Source: Marinobacter salexigens (GTDB lineage: Bacteria > Pseudomonadota > Gammaproteobacteria > Pseudomonadales > Oleiphilaceae). From it: a DNA stretch of 64,000 nt. Of the stretch, positions 47,087 to 58,801 are shown piece by piece. Each line of letters opens with the position of its first letter. The first letter of the stretch is position 1. The position numbers were made by a program, and so were the translations under genes. The notes below the pieces were generated by a model, which did not search any database, had not been told where the DNA came from, and was given only the letters and a program-made list of their open reading frames with translations. The stretch covers positions 434,001-498,000 of the forward strand of contig NZ_NIHC01000001.1 in the NCBI RefSeq assembly GCF_002806945.1, read 5' to 3'.

Positions 47087-47093
<7 letters not shown>
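46053..47093 (+). CDS. aruF: Arginine N-succinyltransferase, alpha subunit
   Basis: First step of the AST pathway: succinyl-CoA plus L-arginine to N2-succinylarginine. 346 residues, beginning MWLVRPALPDDVNQIL in the acyltransferase-type fold, with GTAGIDARAGNGQPFYNYR and later FIAELMPPHPVYV and GFQAGCYLDIFDGGPVLEA. Paired with AruG, its paralogue, as in Pseudomonas (heteromeric), in contrast to the single AstA of E. coli. AGGAG overlaps the aruC stop; its own stop overlaps the aruG start by 7 bases. Confidence 0.94.
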
Positions 47094-49671
<2,578 letters not shown>

Positions 49672-49723
49672 TTGGAAACGTTGAGATTTATTCCCTGAAT
49701 CCGGATGGATGGAATACCAAGAC

Positions 49724-51064
49724 ATGGCAAAACATGCGGTAGAAGCAAACTTTGATGGCCTGGTTGGCCCCACCCACAATTATGCGGGCTTGTCTTGGGG
49801 TAACGTGGCCTCGAAATCCAATGTGAACGCGGTGTCCAACCCCCGGGAGGCTGCACTGCAAGGGTTGGCAAAAATGAAGCGCCTGGCAGACCGGGGTTAT
49901 ATTCAGGGGGTTCTGCCACCCCATGAGCGCCCCCATATACCCACACTGGAAGCGCTCGGATTCAACGGTACGGATGCGCAGATCCTGGCGCAGGCAGCCA
50001 AATCCAGCCCATCGATCCTTGCGGCTGTGGCTTCAGCATCCTCCATGTGGACAGCCAATGCGGCCACAGTTTCACCCAGTGCCGATACAGATGACCACAG
50101 GGTGCATTTCACGCCGGCTAATTTAAGTGCCAAGTTCCACCGCTCCATTGAGCACCGGGTAACCGGCCGCATGCTCAAATCTATCTTCGCGGACGAGGGG
50201 TATTTTGCCCATCACCCGGCGCTGCCTTCGGTCAACCACTTCGGTGATGAAGGCGCCGCCAACCACACCCGGCTTTGCGGCAGGTATGGTGAGCCGGGGG
50301 TGGAGCTGTTTGTGTATGGCCAGATAGCATTCAACGAACAGGCACCTGCTCCGAAAAAATACCCGGCCCGGCAAACGCTTGAGGCCTCACAAGCTATCGC
50401 CCGCCTACATGGTCTGAAAGATGGGCATCTGGTATTTGCCCAGCAAAATCCGGCGGCCATTGATGCGGGTGTGTTTCATAACGACGTTATCGCTGTGGGC
50501 AACGGGAACACACTGTTCTATCACGAACAGGCGTTTCTTGATGAACAGCGTATGCTATCAGATATTCGCGCCCGGCTTACAGGTGTTGAGCTGGAAACTG
50601 TTCGGGTAAGCAGTGCGGATGTGCCCATCGCAGATGCGGTCGCTTCATACCTGTTCAACAGTCAGTTGTTGAATGCGCCCGATGGCATGCTGCTGGCGGT
50701 TCCGGGTGAGTGCAGGGACGTGCCCACTGTGAGCAAGTATCTGGATAAGTTGCTGGCCTCTGGCGGGCCAATTACCTCGGTGGAAGTGTTTGATGTGAAG
50801 CAGTCCATGCGCAACGGTGGCGGTCCGGCCTGCCTGCGCTTGCGTGTGGTTCTGAATGATGATGAGCTAAAGGCCATGCACCGGGGTGTCATCCTGACCG
50901 ATGCGCTCTATGAGCGCCTGATCACCTGGGTTGAAACCCATTACCGCAGTGAGCTCGCCCGGGAAGATCTGGCCGACCCCATGCTGCTGGAGGAAGTGCG
51001 CAAAGCGCTGGATGAACTGACCGGGATTCTGGGATTAGGCTCTATTTACGACTTCCAGATGTAA
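49724..51064 (+). CDS. astB: N-succinylarginine dihydrolase
   Basis: Hydrolyses N2-succinylarginine to succinylornithine, CO2 and two NH3 (aruB in Pseudomonas). 446 residues from the ATG at 49724; an ATG at 49709 is the alternative, adding five residues. [47 protein letters not shown] (acidic catalytic region), [13 protein letters not shown] (His) and [10 protein letters not shown] (catalytic Cys) are all present. It ends 30 bases before the convergent tetR. Confidence 0.95.
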   Translation: MAKHAVEANFDGLVGPTHNYAGLSWGNVASKSNVNAVSNPREAALQGLAKMKRLADRGYIQGVLPPHERPHIPTLEALGFNGTDAQILAQAAKSSPSILAAVASASSMWTANAATVSPSADTDDHRVHFTPANLSAKFHRSIEHRVTGRMLKSIFADEGYFAHHPALPSVNHFGDEGAANHTRLCGRYGEPGVELFVYGQIAFNEQAPAPKKYPARQTLEASQAIARLHGLKDGHLVFAQQNPAAIDAGVFHNDVIAVGNGNTLFYHEQAFLDEQRMLSDIRARLTGVELETVRVSSADVPIADAVASYLFNSQLLNAPDGMLLAVPGECRDVPTVSKYLDKLLASGGPITSVEVFDVKQSMRNGGGPACLRLRVVLNDDELKAMHRGVILTDALYERLITWVETHYRSELAREDLADPMLLEEVRKALDELTGILGLGSIYDFQM

Positions 51065-51094
51065 CAGCTTTCTCCGTTGCTTATAAGAGCAGTA

Positions 51095-51733
51095 TCAGGG
51101 TGCCGAAATCGAAGAAGCCAGCATGTCCATAGTATGTCGGATCAGGCTCTCAGCCGGGAAGTTGTCGCCACTCTCGCTGGCTTCAGACTGACACAGCAAG
51201 AGGGCGCCGTGCAGCGCCCCCCGCAGGTAGAGAGCGGTCTGCTCAGGGCTGTGAATACGTTGACGGCTCATAGTGCCGTCTTCCAGGCCCAATTCAATAG
51301 CTTCAGTCATAAGCGCCATCAAGTCTGTCTTTGAGCAAAGCATTTCCTTGGCTTGCGCTTCATCTGCCTCAGCCATGGCAGTCGAGGCTTTGGTGAGGGC
51401 AGAGAAGTAGTCTGGTTCGTCCAGATAGAAGCGATAATAAGATTCCCCCATGGCGCGTATCTGTGCCAGCCCCGTATCGGCAGTCTGCTGTGCCCTCCTG
51501 AAGCGTTCATATAAACTGTGACCCGCACGCAGCATGATGCCCCGCTGAATCGCCGCCTTATCCTTGAAGTAAACGTACAGCAGGGCCCGGCTCAGGCTTG
51601 CGGTGCGTGCAATATCATCCATGGAGGTGCGTTCGTAGCCCTTGTCCGAAAAGGCCAGCTCTGCAGCATCCAGAATCGTGTCGTAGCGGGCCTGTTTCTC
51701 CCGTTCACGGCGTGTTTTCAGCAGTTCAGTCAT
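51095..51733 (-). CDS. TetR-family repressor of the adjacent RND efflux operon
   Basis: 212 residues with an N-terminal helix-turn-helix (AELAFSDKGYERTSMDDIA, then SLSRALLYVYFKDK) and a helical ligand-binding domain. It is divergent from a membrane-fusion protein and RND pump gene. Two near-identical palindromes sit between them (51797-51826) across the pump promoter, so it probably represses the pump and itself. The inducer is unknown. It is convergent with astB. Confidence 0.9.
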   Translation of the reverse strand: MTELLKTRREREKQARYDTILDAAELAFSDKGYERTSMDDIARTASLSRALLYVYFKDKAAIQRGIMLRAGHSLYERFRRAQQTADTGLAQIRAMGESYYRFYLDEPDYFSALTKASTAMAEADEAQAKEMLCSKTDLMALMTEAIELGLEDGTMSRQRIHSPEQTALYLRGALHGALLLCQSEASESGDNFPAESLIRHTMDMLASSISAP

Positions 51734-51795
51734 CCGGCCCTCACGTCAGGTTCTTTCAATGTTTATCTTTTCATTCAGGGAATGAAAGCTGATAA

Positions 51796-51826
51796 TTGAC
51801 ATAATGTCAAAGAGTGACATTATGTC
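51796..51826 (+). promoter_or_regulatory. Tandem palindromic operators over the RND promoter
   Basis: TGACATAATGTCA (51797-51809, perfect 13-base palindrome) and TGACATTATGTC (51815-51826), starts 18 bases apart. The first includes a -35 TTGACA (51796-51801); CATTAT (51818-51823) at 16 bases is the probable -10, inside the second. A bound TetR dimer pair would block the promoter. About 70 bases precede the start codon. Confidence 0.82.
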
Positions 51827-51897
51827 GAGATTAGCGCCCCGGATTTCCGCAGGAAGCGGTATCAACACCAACTTGAGCACGGATGAAAGGATACCTT

Positions 51898-52977
51898 ATG
51901 ACACCACTACGCACCCCTGTTGCCCTTGTTTTCCTAGCTGTTTGCGGCCTGCTTCTTTCTGGTTGCATGGGCGATGATGCCCCGGCAGCCTCTGGCAAGC
52001 ATGAGGTCTCGGTGCGTGTTTCAGACGTCACGGGAGGCGAGGCCCAGGAAATACCCCTGCGTTTTTCCGGCATTGTAAGGTCAACCCAACGGGCAACACT
52101 TACGTTTCAGGTTAGCGGAACACTGCGGCAGCGCACAGTGGAATTAGGTCAGACCGTAGTCGCCGGTGATTTGCTCGCCCGGGTGTACAACCCGGCGTTG
52201 GAGCCTGCTCGAGATTCGGCAAAAGCCAAACTGGACGAACTGATTACCCGATACGATCAGGCCAAGCGTGAGTGGGAACGTTCGAGCCGTCTGCATGAGC
52301 GAGGCGTTGTTTCGGAGCAAAACCTTGAACAGATCGCGGCACGTCGGGATTCACTGAAGGCCAGCGTAGCGACAGCCCAAGCCGCATTGGCAGAGGCCAC
52401 TCAGTTGCTGGAAGAGAGTACCTTGCGCGCGCCGTTTGGTGGCCGTGTAGAGGCGCTGCTAGTTGAAAGAGATGAGTTTGTAGCCGCTGGCCAGCCAGTG
52501 ATGCGTTTGTCCTCACCCGAGGGCAAGGAAGTGGAAGTGCGAGTGCCTGCTTACTTGTTAGCCCATGTGTCGGTAGATCAGGAACTACCGATCTGGTCTG
52601 TTCAGAATCGAATTGAAGCTCCGGTGACAGGATCTGTTGTCGAAATCGCCCAAGCAGGTGCCATCCGTGGAGAGTTGCATCCGGTATTGGTCAGCTTGCC
52701 GATTAACACCCTCGATACGGGTGAGCCTGTTGAAGTGGGCATAACGCCTAACCGCGAATCTGCAATCACGGTTCCGCTTTTGTCTGTTATTCGCAGCGCA
52801 GAGGGCATGACAGTGTTCCGGGTGCGTGAAGGCATTGCCCGGCGTGTTCCGGTGCAGGTTGAGCGAGTAGTGGGTGAGCGTGTTGTCGTGCGAACGGGTG
52901 AGCTGGAGCCCGGCGACAAGGTGGTTTACGCAGGAATGACTCGCCTTGCAGACGGTGATGCCGTGGAGGTTCGCTAA
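51898..52977 (+). CDS. RND efflux periplasmic adaptor (membrane-fusion) lipoprotein
   Basis: 359 residues from the ATG at 51898, with AAGGA 6 to 10 bases upstream; an in-frame ATG at 51883 is the alternative. Lipobox LLSGC at residues 18-22. The lipoyl-like half motifs (FQVSGTLRQRTVELGQTV and LRAPFGGRVEALLVE) bracket an alpha-helical hairpin (about 85-160); beta-barrel and membrane-proximal domains follow. It links the RND pump to an outer-membrane channel not encoded here. Its stop overlaps the pump start (TAATG). Confidence 0.92.
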   Translation: MTPLRTPVALVFLAVCGLLLSGCMGDDAPAASGKHEVSVRVSDVTGGEAQEIPLRFSGIVRSTQRATLTFQVSGTLRQRTVELGQTVVAGDLLARVYNPALEPARDSAKAKLDELITRYDQAKREWERSSRLHERGVVSEQNLEQIAARRDSLKASVATAQAALAEATQLLEESTLRAPFGGRVEALLVERDEFVAAGQPVMRLSSPEGKEVEVRVPAYLLAHVSVDQELPIWSVQNRIEAPVTGSVVEIAQAGAIRGELHPVLVSLPINTLDTGEPVEVGITPNRESAITVPLLSVIRSAEGMTVFRVREGIARRVPVQVERVVGERVVVRTGELEPGDKVVYAGMTRLADGDAVEVR

Positions 52978-55900
52978 TGACGAGCCGGTTACTTAATTAC
53001 CAGCGTTTGTTGGGCATGGTGGTAACCATGCTTTGTCTGTTGGGTATTGCGGCATACAGTACCATGCCGCGCCAGGAGGATCCGTCTTTTCCTTACCGGG
53101 CTGGAATGGTCTCGGTTAACTACCCGGGCGCCAGTGCCGATGCGGTAGAGCGATTGGTGTTAAGGCCACTAACCGATGAGTTACGTCAGGTAGAAGAGGT
53201 TGATGTAGCACAAGGCACTGCGCGTACCGGCGTAGCGCTGGTCAGGCTGCGGCTCAACGATGATATCTACAATACCGACCCAGCCTGGGATCGTGTTCGC
53301 CAGGCCATGGAGCGTGCAAAGCTGGATTTCCCGGACGATATTGGCCAGATGTCATTGGATGACCGGCTGATCGATAACCCTGCGATTGTTCTGGCGATCA
53401 GTGGCGCGCCTTCTGTGAGTGAGTTGACCAACGTAGCTGAGCGACTCAAAGAAAACCTGTCCGATATTAGTGGTGTGTCCCGCATTGAGCTGGAAGGGGA
53501 TGCCGACGAGCAGATCACATTGGCACTTGATGATGCAGCGCTTTACCGGCTGGGCATTTCACCCGCACGAATACTGCAAACACTGGCACAGCGTAACCAG
53601 ACGACCCCTGGGGGATTTGTGGTGGTGGATGGGCGCCGTTTATCGGTGCTTCCCAACACTGAGTTTGCCGACATTGACGCTATTCGCGCCACACCTATAG
53701 AGCTACCAGATGGCTCACAGGTACCACTGGCTGCAGCAGCGGATGTGTGGCGTGGCCCCGCCGAACCCCGGCAACCGGAAACCTGGTTTGATGGCGAGCG
53801 GGTGGTATTGCTTTCAATGATTATGGAAGAGGGCACCACCGATGCCATCCGCTTTGGTGAGCGGGTGCGTGAGCGGATTGCTCAAATAAGCCCGGACTTT
53901 GAGCCCTACCAAATCCGGGAAATGTTCTTTCAGCCGGATAAGGTCTCAGACCGCCTCGACAATCTTGCCTGGAGCCTGGTGCTTTCAGTGTTAATTATTG
54001 TGGCTGTGGTGTTCACCGGCATGGGCATACGAATGGGGCTTCTGGTGGCTTCGATCTTGCCTATGGTAGCCCTGATCAGTGTGGGGCTTTACGATCTTGG
54101 CGGCGGTGTTCTGCACCAGATAGCTGTGATCGGCATGGTCATTTCGCTGGGTATTTTGATCGACAACGCCATAGTGATTGTCGAAAACATTCAAGGGCAT
54201 CTGGATGAAGGCATGCGCCGGCTTGATGCCTTGCGCAAAGCCGTGAGTGAGCTTGCAGGGCCGCTCGGGGCCTCTACCGGAACCACCCTGGCGGCTTTCG
54301 CGCCATTGCTTTTAGCCAAGGGCGGTGCAGCAGACTTCACCCGAGGTGTGCCGGTAATGATTATGCTCACGCTGTCTGTGAGTTATCTGTTGGCGATTTC
54401 AGTGGTACCCCTGCTTGCAGCCCGGTTCCTCAAGCCCCGCCGCAATGCCGAAGCAGATCGGCTGCTTGGTCTCGCCCGTTTTCTGGGTGGCCTGGTTTAC
54501 CGGCACCCAAAGCGGTTGATTGCGGCCGGGGCTTTGCTGGTTGCCGTGAGTTTAACCATGACGGCCTTTATGGCCCAGCAGTTCTTCCCCGATGCGGACA
54601 GGCCCCAGGTGATTGTTGAACTCTTCATGCCCGAGGGAACAGATCAACAGCGCACGGCTGAAGCCGCTGCCAACCTGGAACACGCTATACGCACACAGCC
54701 TAATGCCATACAAATTCACCGGTTTGTCGGCTTTACCGGCCCTGCATTTTATTACAACCTGCAGCGCGCGCCCCAGGCTCCGAACAGAGGCCGGTTGGTA
54801 GTGGCGACACCAACGCTGGAAGACACGACTGAAATGATTCGCTGGATTCGCGCCCATGTGGACGAACAGATGCCGGAGCTGGATGTAAGTGTGGGTGTTC
54901 TGGGGCAGGGGCCGCCGAGCATTGCTCCGGTGGAAGTGCGGGTGTACCACGCCGATGACCAGATACGCACCCATGCAGTAGAGCAGTTGTTCAGTGCGTT
55001 GCGCGAGGTGGAGGGCACAGTGGATGTTCGGCACGACCTGGATATTGGTGTGCCCAGTATTGCCATTAACGTGGACGACGCCACTGCGGCAAGATATGGC
55101 CTTACCCGTGCGGATGTGGCCCAGAGCCTGTATGGCCAGAGTTTTGGTGTGGTTGCCGAGCGCTACCGTCAGGAAAAAGATCCAATACCGCTGGTGCTGC
55201 GATCTCAGGAAGGAACCTCGCTGCCACTGGAGCGCTTGCTTTCAGTGAATATCTATAACGAGCGAGGGCAAGCAGTGCCGCTGTCTGCTGTAGCCAGTGT
55301 GGAGACCACTTGGGAACCAGCAGCACGTTATCTCCGCAATGGAACCCGGCTGAATACCGTAACGGCTAACCTGCTGACCGGTTACAGCTTTAGCCAGGCG
55401 CTGGACGGACTGCAACGTGCGCTGGAAGACAATCCACTGCCTGAAGGCACTCGTTTGGAAATGGGTGGTGATGCGGAAGGCTCCGGCGATGCTAACGGTG
55501 CCCTGTTAACCGCGGCGCCCATCGGCATACTCCTGCTGCTCTTCTTCTTGCTACTGCAGTTCAACTCGTTCCGCCGGGTGGGCATCATCCTGCTGACCGT
55601 ACCCCTGGCAACCGTGGGCATATTCCCCGGCTTGGTGCTATCCAGCTCACCCTTCGGCTTTCAGTCATTGCTGGGTGTAATCGCACTGGTGGGCATTGTG
55701 GTGAACAACGCCATAGTACTGCTGGATGTAATGGACAGAGAACTGGAAAAAGGTGAGAACATCCACGAAGCCATGCGCAAAGCCGTAATACAGCGAACCC
55801 GCCCGATCCTGCTGACCACCGCAACCACCGTGGCTGGCCTGTTGCCACTGGCTTTCTCCAGCTCCACACTTTGGCCGCCCATGGCGTGGGCGATCATCTC

Positions 55901-56003
55901 AGGGCTACTGGCATCAACCGTACTGACCCTGCTGGTGATCCCAGCGGTCTGTACACAGCTCATCAAGGTGAAAGTGGCCGAACCGGAAAATGCTCCCGCA
56001 TAA
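52977..56003 (+). CDS. RND-family efflux pump permease
   Basis: 1008-residue inner-membrane pump of the AcrB/HAE type with 12 membrane segments and two large periplasmic loops. YPGASADAVERLVLRPL, DPSFPYRAGMVSVN, and GDAEGSGDANGAL in the second loop are typical. The membrane helix 4 relay region reads GILIDNAIVIVEN, so only one of the two Asp residues used by AcrB (407, 408) is kept; the helix 10 counterpart reads VGIVVNNAIVLLD. Substrates cannot be predicted. It ends 25 bases before the convergent astE. No outer-membrane factor gene is present. Confidence 0.93.
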   Translation: MTSRLLNYQRLLGMVVTMLCLLGIAAYSTMPRQEDPSFPYRAGMVSVNYPGASADAVERLVLRPLTDELRQVEEVDVAQGTARTGVALVRLRLNDDIYNTDPAWDRVRQAMERAKLDFPDDIGQMSLDDRLIDNPAIVLAISGAPSVSELTNVAERLKENLSDISGVSRIELEGDADEQITLALDDAALYRLGISPARILQTLAQRNQTTPGGFVVVDGRRLSVLPNTEFADIDAIRATPIELPDGSQVPLAAAADVWRGPAEPRQPETWFDGERVVLLSMIMEEGTTDAIRFGERVRERIAQISPDFEPYQIREMFFQPDKVSDRLDNLAWSLVLSVLIIVAVVFTGMGIRMGLLVASILPMVALISVGLYDLGGGVLHQIAVIGMVISLGILIDNAIVIVENIQGHLDEGMRRLDALRKAVSELAGPLGASTGTTLAAFAPLLLAKGGAADFTRGVPVMIMLTLSVSYLLAISVVPLLAARFLKPRRNAEADRLLGLARFLGGLVYRHPKRLIAAGALLVAVSLTMTAFMAQQFFPDADRPQVIVELFMPEGTDQQRTAEAAANLEHAIRTQPNAIQIHRFVGFTGPAFYYNLQRAPQAPNRGRLVVATPTLEDTTEMIRWIRAHVDEQMPELDVSVGVLGQGPPSIAPVEVRVYHADDQIRTHAVEQLFSALREVEGTVDVRHDLDIGVPSIAINVDDATAARYGLTRADVAQSLYGQSFGVVAERYRQEKDPIPLVLRSQEGTSLPLERLLSVNIYNERGQAVPLSAVASVETTWEPAARYLRNGTRLNTVTANLLTGYSFSQALDGLQRALEDNPLPEGTRLEMGGDAEGSGDANGALLTAAPIGILLLLFFLLLQFNSFRRVGIILLTVPLATVGIFPGLVLSSSPFGFQSLLGVIALVGIVVNNAIVLLDVMDRELEKGENIHEAMRKAVIQRTRPILLTTATTVAGLLPLAFSSSTLWPPMAWAIISGLLASTVLTLLVIPAVCTQLIKVKVAEPENAPA

Positions 56004-56028
56004 ATAGCAATGCTCCGTGCCAGCGGGA

Positions 56029-57066
56029 TCACCTGGGTCTTATCAACAGACCCACCCGCTGGCCAACCGGCACATCCCGGTTTGGAAACACAATCGCCTC
56101 TGGAATATCGCCAACCTTGTAACAGGTATCGTCATCCTCCCAGATGACGGTGCCCGGTGCGTATTCAGTAAAGTTGGCCACATCATCGGGAATGTGAAAC
56201 TGAAAATTCTTCCCTGTATTCAGAATCTCGTACACCACCTCAAAGACCGTGAGATCATCAAACGGTGGTTGCTTGGCAGGAGCTGGCTCACCACACAACC
56301 GCCGCCGAAGTGCCTTCTTGACCCCTTCAAAACGGGTAAGATCATTCATTCCGAACGGATAAACCTTGCCCAGCTCCACCGTAAAACTTTCAGCGTTCAG
56401 CACGGATGAAGAAAAGGACGAAAACGGAGTCCCCACCCTATGCTGCAGCAACAAGGTTTCCACTTCCGCTTCCAACAAAAAATCACACTGACTCTCTGGC
56501 ACCTGCCTGCCTTCAACAAACGGATAAAGCGCAAACCTCTCCCGCTGGGAAGGCCTTATGGCCGTATGCAAATCATAATGGGAAAGTGCCTGCGGATGCG
56601 CCACAGCAAACTGCCGACACACCTCCTCAAGAAACTGCGCCCGAGCTGCTTCCGGCAACCCACTGTACTCCGGCTTGCCATGGGCACCGTTGAACAACCG
56701 GTTAAGATTTACATCCAAAAACCGTTCCCCGGCAACCATGGCTGACGGGTTCCCCAGAATCAGCAACAGCGGAACTGCCAACGGCCACTCCCCGTTCAGC
56801 AGCTCGCTGAGCAGGGCGTTAAGAACCTCAATGGGAGCGGTTTCATTGCCGTGAATACCCGCTGAGACAATCAGCGCCTCCTGATTCGGATTGGCACGAT
56901 TGGCTGGCGGAGTAAGCTGCAGAACACCAACAACTTTGCGGCTGATACGGGTGCCATCGGGGAGGACAGTTTTGGTTTCCGGGAGATCGGCTGCGGCGTG
57001 GGCAAGCGTATGAGCTAGCCAGTCAGGATAGGGTTCAAATAAGTGTATTTGTGCAGTTGCTGTCAT
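56029..57066 (-). CDS. astE: Succinylglutamate desuccinylase
   Basis: Last step of the AST pathway: splits N-succinylglutamate into succinate and glutamate (aruE in Pseudomonas). 345 residues, zinc-dependent, M14/AspA-like: GIHGNETAPIEVLN with the HxxE zinc ligands, NPSAMVAGERFLDVNLNRLF, and SHYDLHTAIRPS with the third ligand His. C-terminal barrel from about residue 260. It lies on the opposite strand to the other AST genes, after aotM, separated from astB by the tetR-RND insertion. Confidence 0.93.
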   Translation of the reverse strand: MTATAQIHLFEPYPDWLAHTLAHAAADLPETKTVLPDGTRISRKVVGVLQLTPPANRANPNQEALIVSAGIHGNETAPIEVLNALLSELLNGEWPLAVPLLLILGNPSAMVAGERFLDVNLNRLFNGAHGKPEYSGLPEAARAQFLEEVCRQFAVAHPQALSHYDLHTAIRPSQRERFALYPFVEGRQVPESQCDFLLEAEVETLLLQHRVGTPFSSFSSSVLNAESFTVELGKVYPFGMNDLTRFEGVKKALRRRLCGEPAPAKQPPFDDLTVFEVVYEILNTGKNFQFHIPDDVANFTEYAPGTVIWEDDDTCYKVGDIPEAIVFPNRDVPVGQRVGLLIRPR

Positions 57067-57090
57067 GAAGGCTCCCCGAAGAGCTCGGAG

Positions 57091-57277
57091 GGCGGGCGGT
57101 TACGCTCCTTCCGGGAGTGTCTGAAGCCATGGATGGCTTCAGTCAAGCCCACATGGGTGAGGCAAGCGTTTATGAAGCGTAGCTTCATGCGCCGCCGAAC
57201 GACAGCAATCTATGATTGCTGGCCGGACCCCGCAGGGGTGCTCGTAGCGTCTCCCGGAAGGAGCGTAACCGCCTGCC
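57091..57277. repeat. Composite inverted-repeat element B
   Basis: 27-base inverted arms (57091-57117 and 57251-57277) match at 26 positions and enclose 133 bases. Internal hairpins: CTGAAGCCAT-GG-ATGGCTTCAG (57121-57142), ATGAAGC-GTA-GCTTCAT (57172-57188), CAGCAATC-TAT-GATTGCTG (57203-57221) and ACCCC-GCA-GGGGT (57227-57239). The 13-mer GTGCTCGTAGCGT (57238-57250) is the exact reverse complement of that in element A, at the same place relative to the arm. It fills the gap between aotM and astE. Confidence 0.82.
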
Positions 57278-57314
57278 CTGGCACATTGTTTCAGGCGGTG
57301 CTTTTAATCTTTGG

Positions 57315-58040
57315 TCAAGAGCCCACAGGCCGCTGATGCCGCAACAAATGATTCTCAAGTTTGCGGAACGCAAACACCAAAATAAACGTCAGCACCATGT
57401 AGCAAAGCGCCACAAAAATAAACGCATCAAACGGCGCATAAAACCGCGAATAAATATTCCGCGCAGCCCCCGTAAGATCCACAATCGTTACCACACTCGC
57501 AATCGCACTCGAGTGCAGCATGAAAATAACCTCATTAGAATACGCCTGCACCGCCCGCCGTGCCGCACTGGGCAACACAATACGCCGCATCCGCATAAAC
57601 CAGTTCATACCGTAAGCCTTGGCCGCCTCAATCTCACCATGGGGCGTAGAAATAATCGCGCCACGAATAATCTCAGTGGTATAAGCACAAGTATTCAAAG
57701 TGAACGCCAGCAGGGCAGGGTAGAAAGGCTCCCGGAAAATCTCCCACCAAAAAGTGTCCTGAATACCGGGAATCTGGGCAACGCCATAGTAAATGATATA
57801 AAGCTGGATCAGCAGTGGTGTACCACGGAAAAGATAGGTGTAAAGCCACACTGGGCCAGACACAAACGGGTTTTTTACCGTGCGAAGAATCGCCAGAGGA
57901 ACTGCAAAGACAAGGCCGATAATCAGACACAGGAATACCAGTTGAACGGTGGTAACCAAACCGTCCCAGTATTCCATGATGGTCATGGCAGTGAAGATTT
58001 CGTTCTTGTTAAGCCAGGCTGCAATGAAATCGGGAGGCAT
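57315..58040 (-). CDS. aotM: Arginine/ornithine ABC transporter permease AotM
   Basis: 241-residue polar-amino-acid permease with five or so membrane segments and the coupling motif EIEAAKAYGMNWFMRMRRIVLP. Closest in kind to HisM/AotM. Its ATG overlaps the aotQ stop by one base. Last of aotP-aotJ-aotQ-aotM; it precedes element B and astE. Arginine/ornithine specificity is inferred from the AST neighbourhood. Confidence 0.88.
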   Translation of the reverse strand: MPPDFIAAWLNKNEIFTAMTIMEYWDGLVTTVQLVFLCLIIGLVFAVPLAILRTVKNPFVSGPVWLYTYLFRGTPLLIQLYIIYYGVAQIPGIQDTFWWEIFREPFYPALLAFTLNTCAYTTEIIRGAIISTPHGEIEAAKAYGMNWFMRMRRIVLPSAARRAVQAYSNEVIFMLHSSAIASVVTIVDLTGAARNIYSRFYAPFDAFIFVALCYMVLTFILVFAFRKLENHLLRHQRPVGS

Positions 58041-58747
58041 TATTTATTCTCCTGAATCACGCCGACATTGGCCCGTTTGTCGAGCCACTTGATGAACAGC
58101 TCAGAGCCTGCCGTAAGGGCGAGGTAAACAAACGCAACCGGAATAAAAAAGTGAAACGGCATGCGCTCAGCCTTGGCCGCTTCCTCTGCCACCCGCACCA
58201 TATCTGTGAGGCCAATAATGGAAACCAGCGCGGTGGTTTTGAGCAGTACCTGCCAGTTATTACCGATACCGGGAAGTGCGTGGCGCAACATTTGCGGAAC
58301 CATAACCCTTCGGAAAGTATGCCATTTGCTGAAACCGTAAGCTCGCGCCGCTTCAATCTGGCCAGTTTCAACGGCAAGAAAAGCGCCCCGAAAGGTTTCC
58401 GTCATGTAAGCGCCAAAAATCAGCCCGATGGTAATAACGCCGGAAATGAACGGATTGAACTGGAAGAAGAAATCGATCTCATAGACCTCCCAAATGTAAT
58501 CGGAGATCATATTTACACCCACCTGGCCGCCATAGTAGAACAGCAACATCATCACCAGATCGGGCACGCCGCGAATCAGGGTGGTGTAGGCGGTAGCTAC
58601 GCTGATAGCGACACGGCTGTTCGACAGCTTTGCAGCCGCACCAAGCAGCCCGAGAACCAGCGCCAGGGCAAGAGACAGGAAGGCGAGCTCTATGGTTACA
58701 ATCGCCCCGTTTAAAAGGGCCGGACCATAGCCTTTCAGATCAAGCAT
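58040..58747 (-). CDS. aotQ: Arginine/ornithine ABC transporter permease AotQ
   Basis: 235 residues; HisQ/AotQ-like permease. FRGAFLAVETGQIEAARAYG includes the coupling loop and RGVPDLVMMLLFYYGGQ is characteristic of the family. A 12-bp perfect stem-loop (58763-58790) lies just upstream, after aotJ. Confidence 0.88.
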   Translation of the reverse strand: MLDLKGYGPALLNGAIVTIELAFLSLALALVLGLLGAAAKLSNSRVAISVATAYTTLIRGVPDLVMMLLFYYGGQVGVNMISDYIWEVYEIDFFFQFNPFISGVITIGLIFGAYMTETFRGAFLAVETGQIEAARAYGFSKWHTFRRVMVPQMLRHALPGIGNNWQVLLKTTALVSIIGLTDMVRVAEEAAKAERMPFHFFIPVAFVYLALTAGSELFIKWLDKRANVGVIQENK

Positions 58748-58762
58748 GGGAGTGTCCGGTAG

Positions 58763-58790
58763 TCAGGGATAGCCGTCGGGCTATCCCTGA
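58763..58790 (-). other. Perfect 12-bp stem-loop between aotJ and aotQ
   Basis: TCAGGGATAGCC (58763-58774) pairs with GGCTATCCCTGA (58779-58790), loop GTCG. No T tract, so it probably stabilises the upstream aotJ mRNA (as in malE/malF or hisJ/hisQ) rather than ends transcription. Confidence 0.75.
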
Positions 58791-58801
58791 AGCTGGAGTT
58801 A

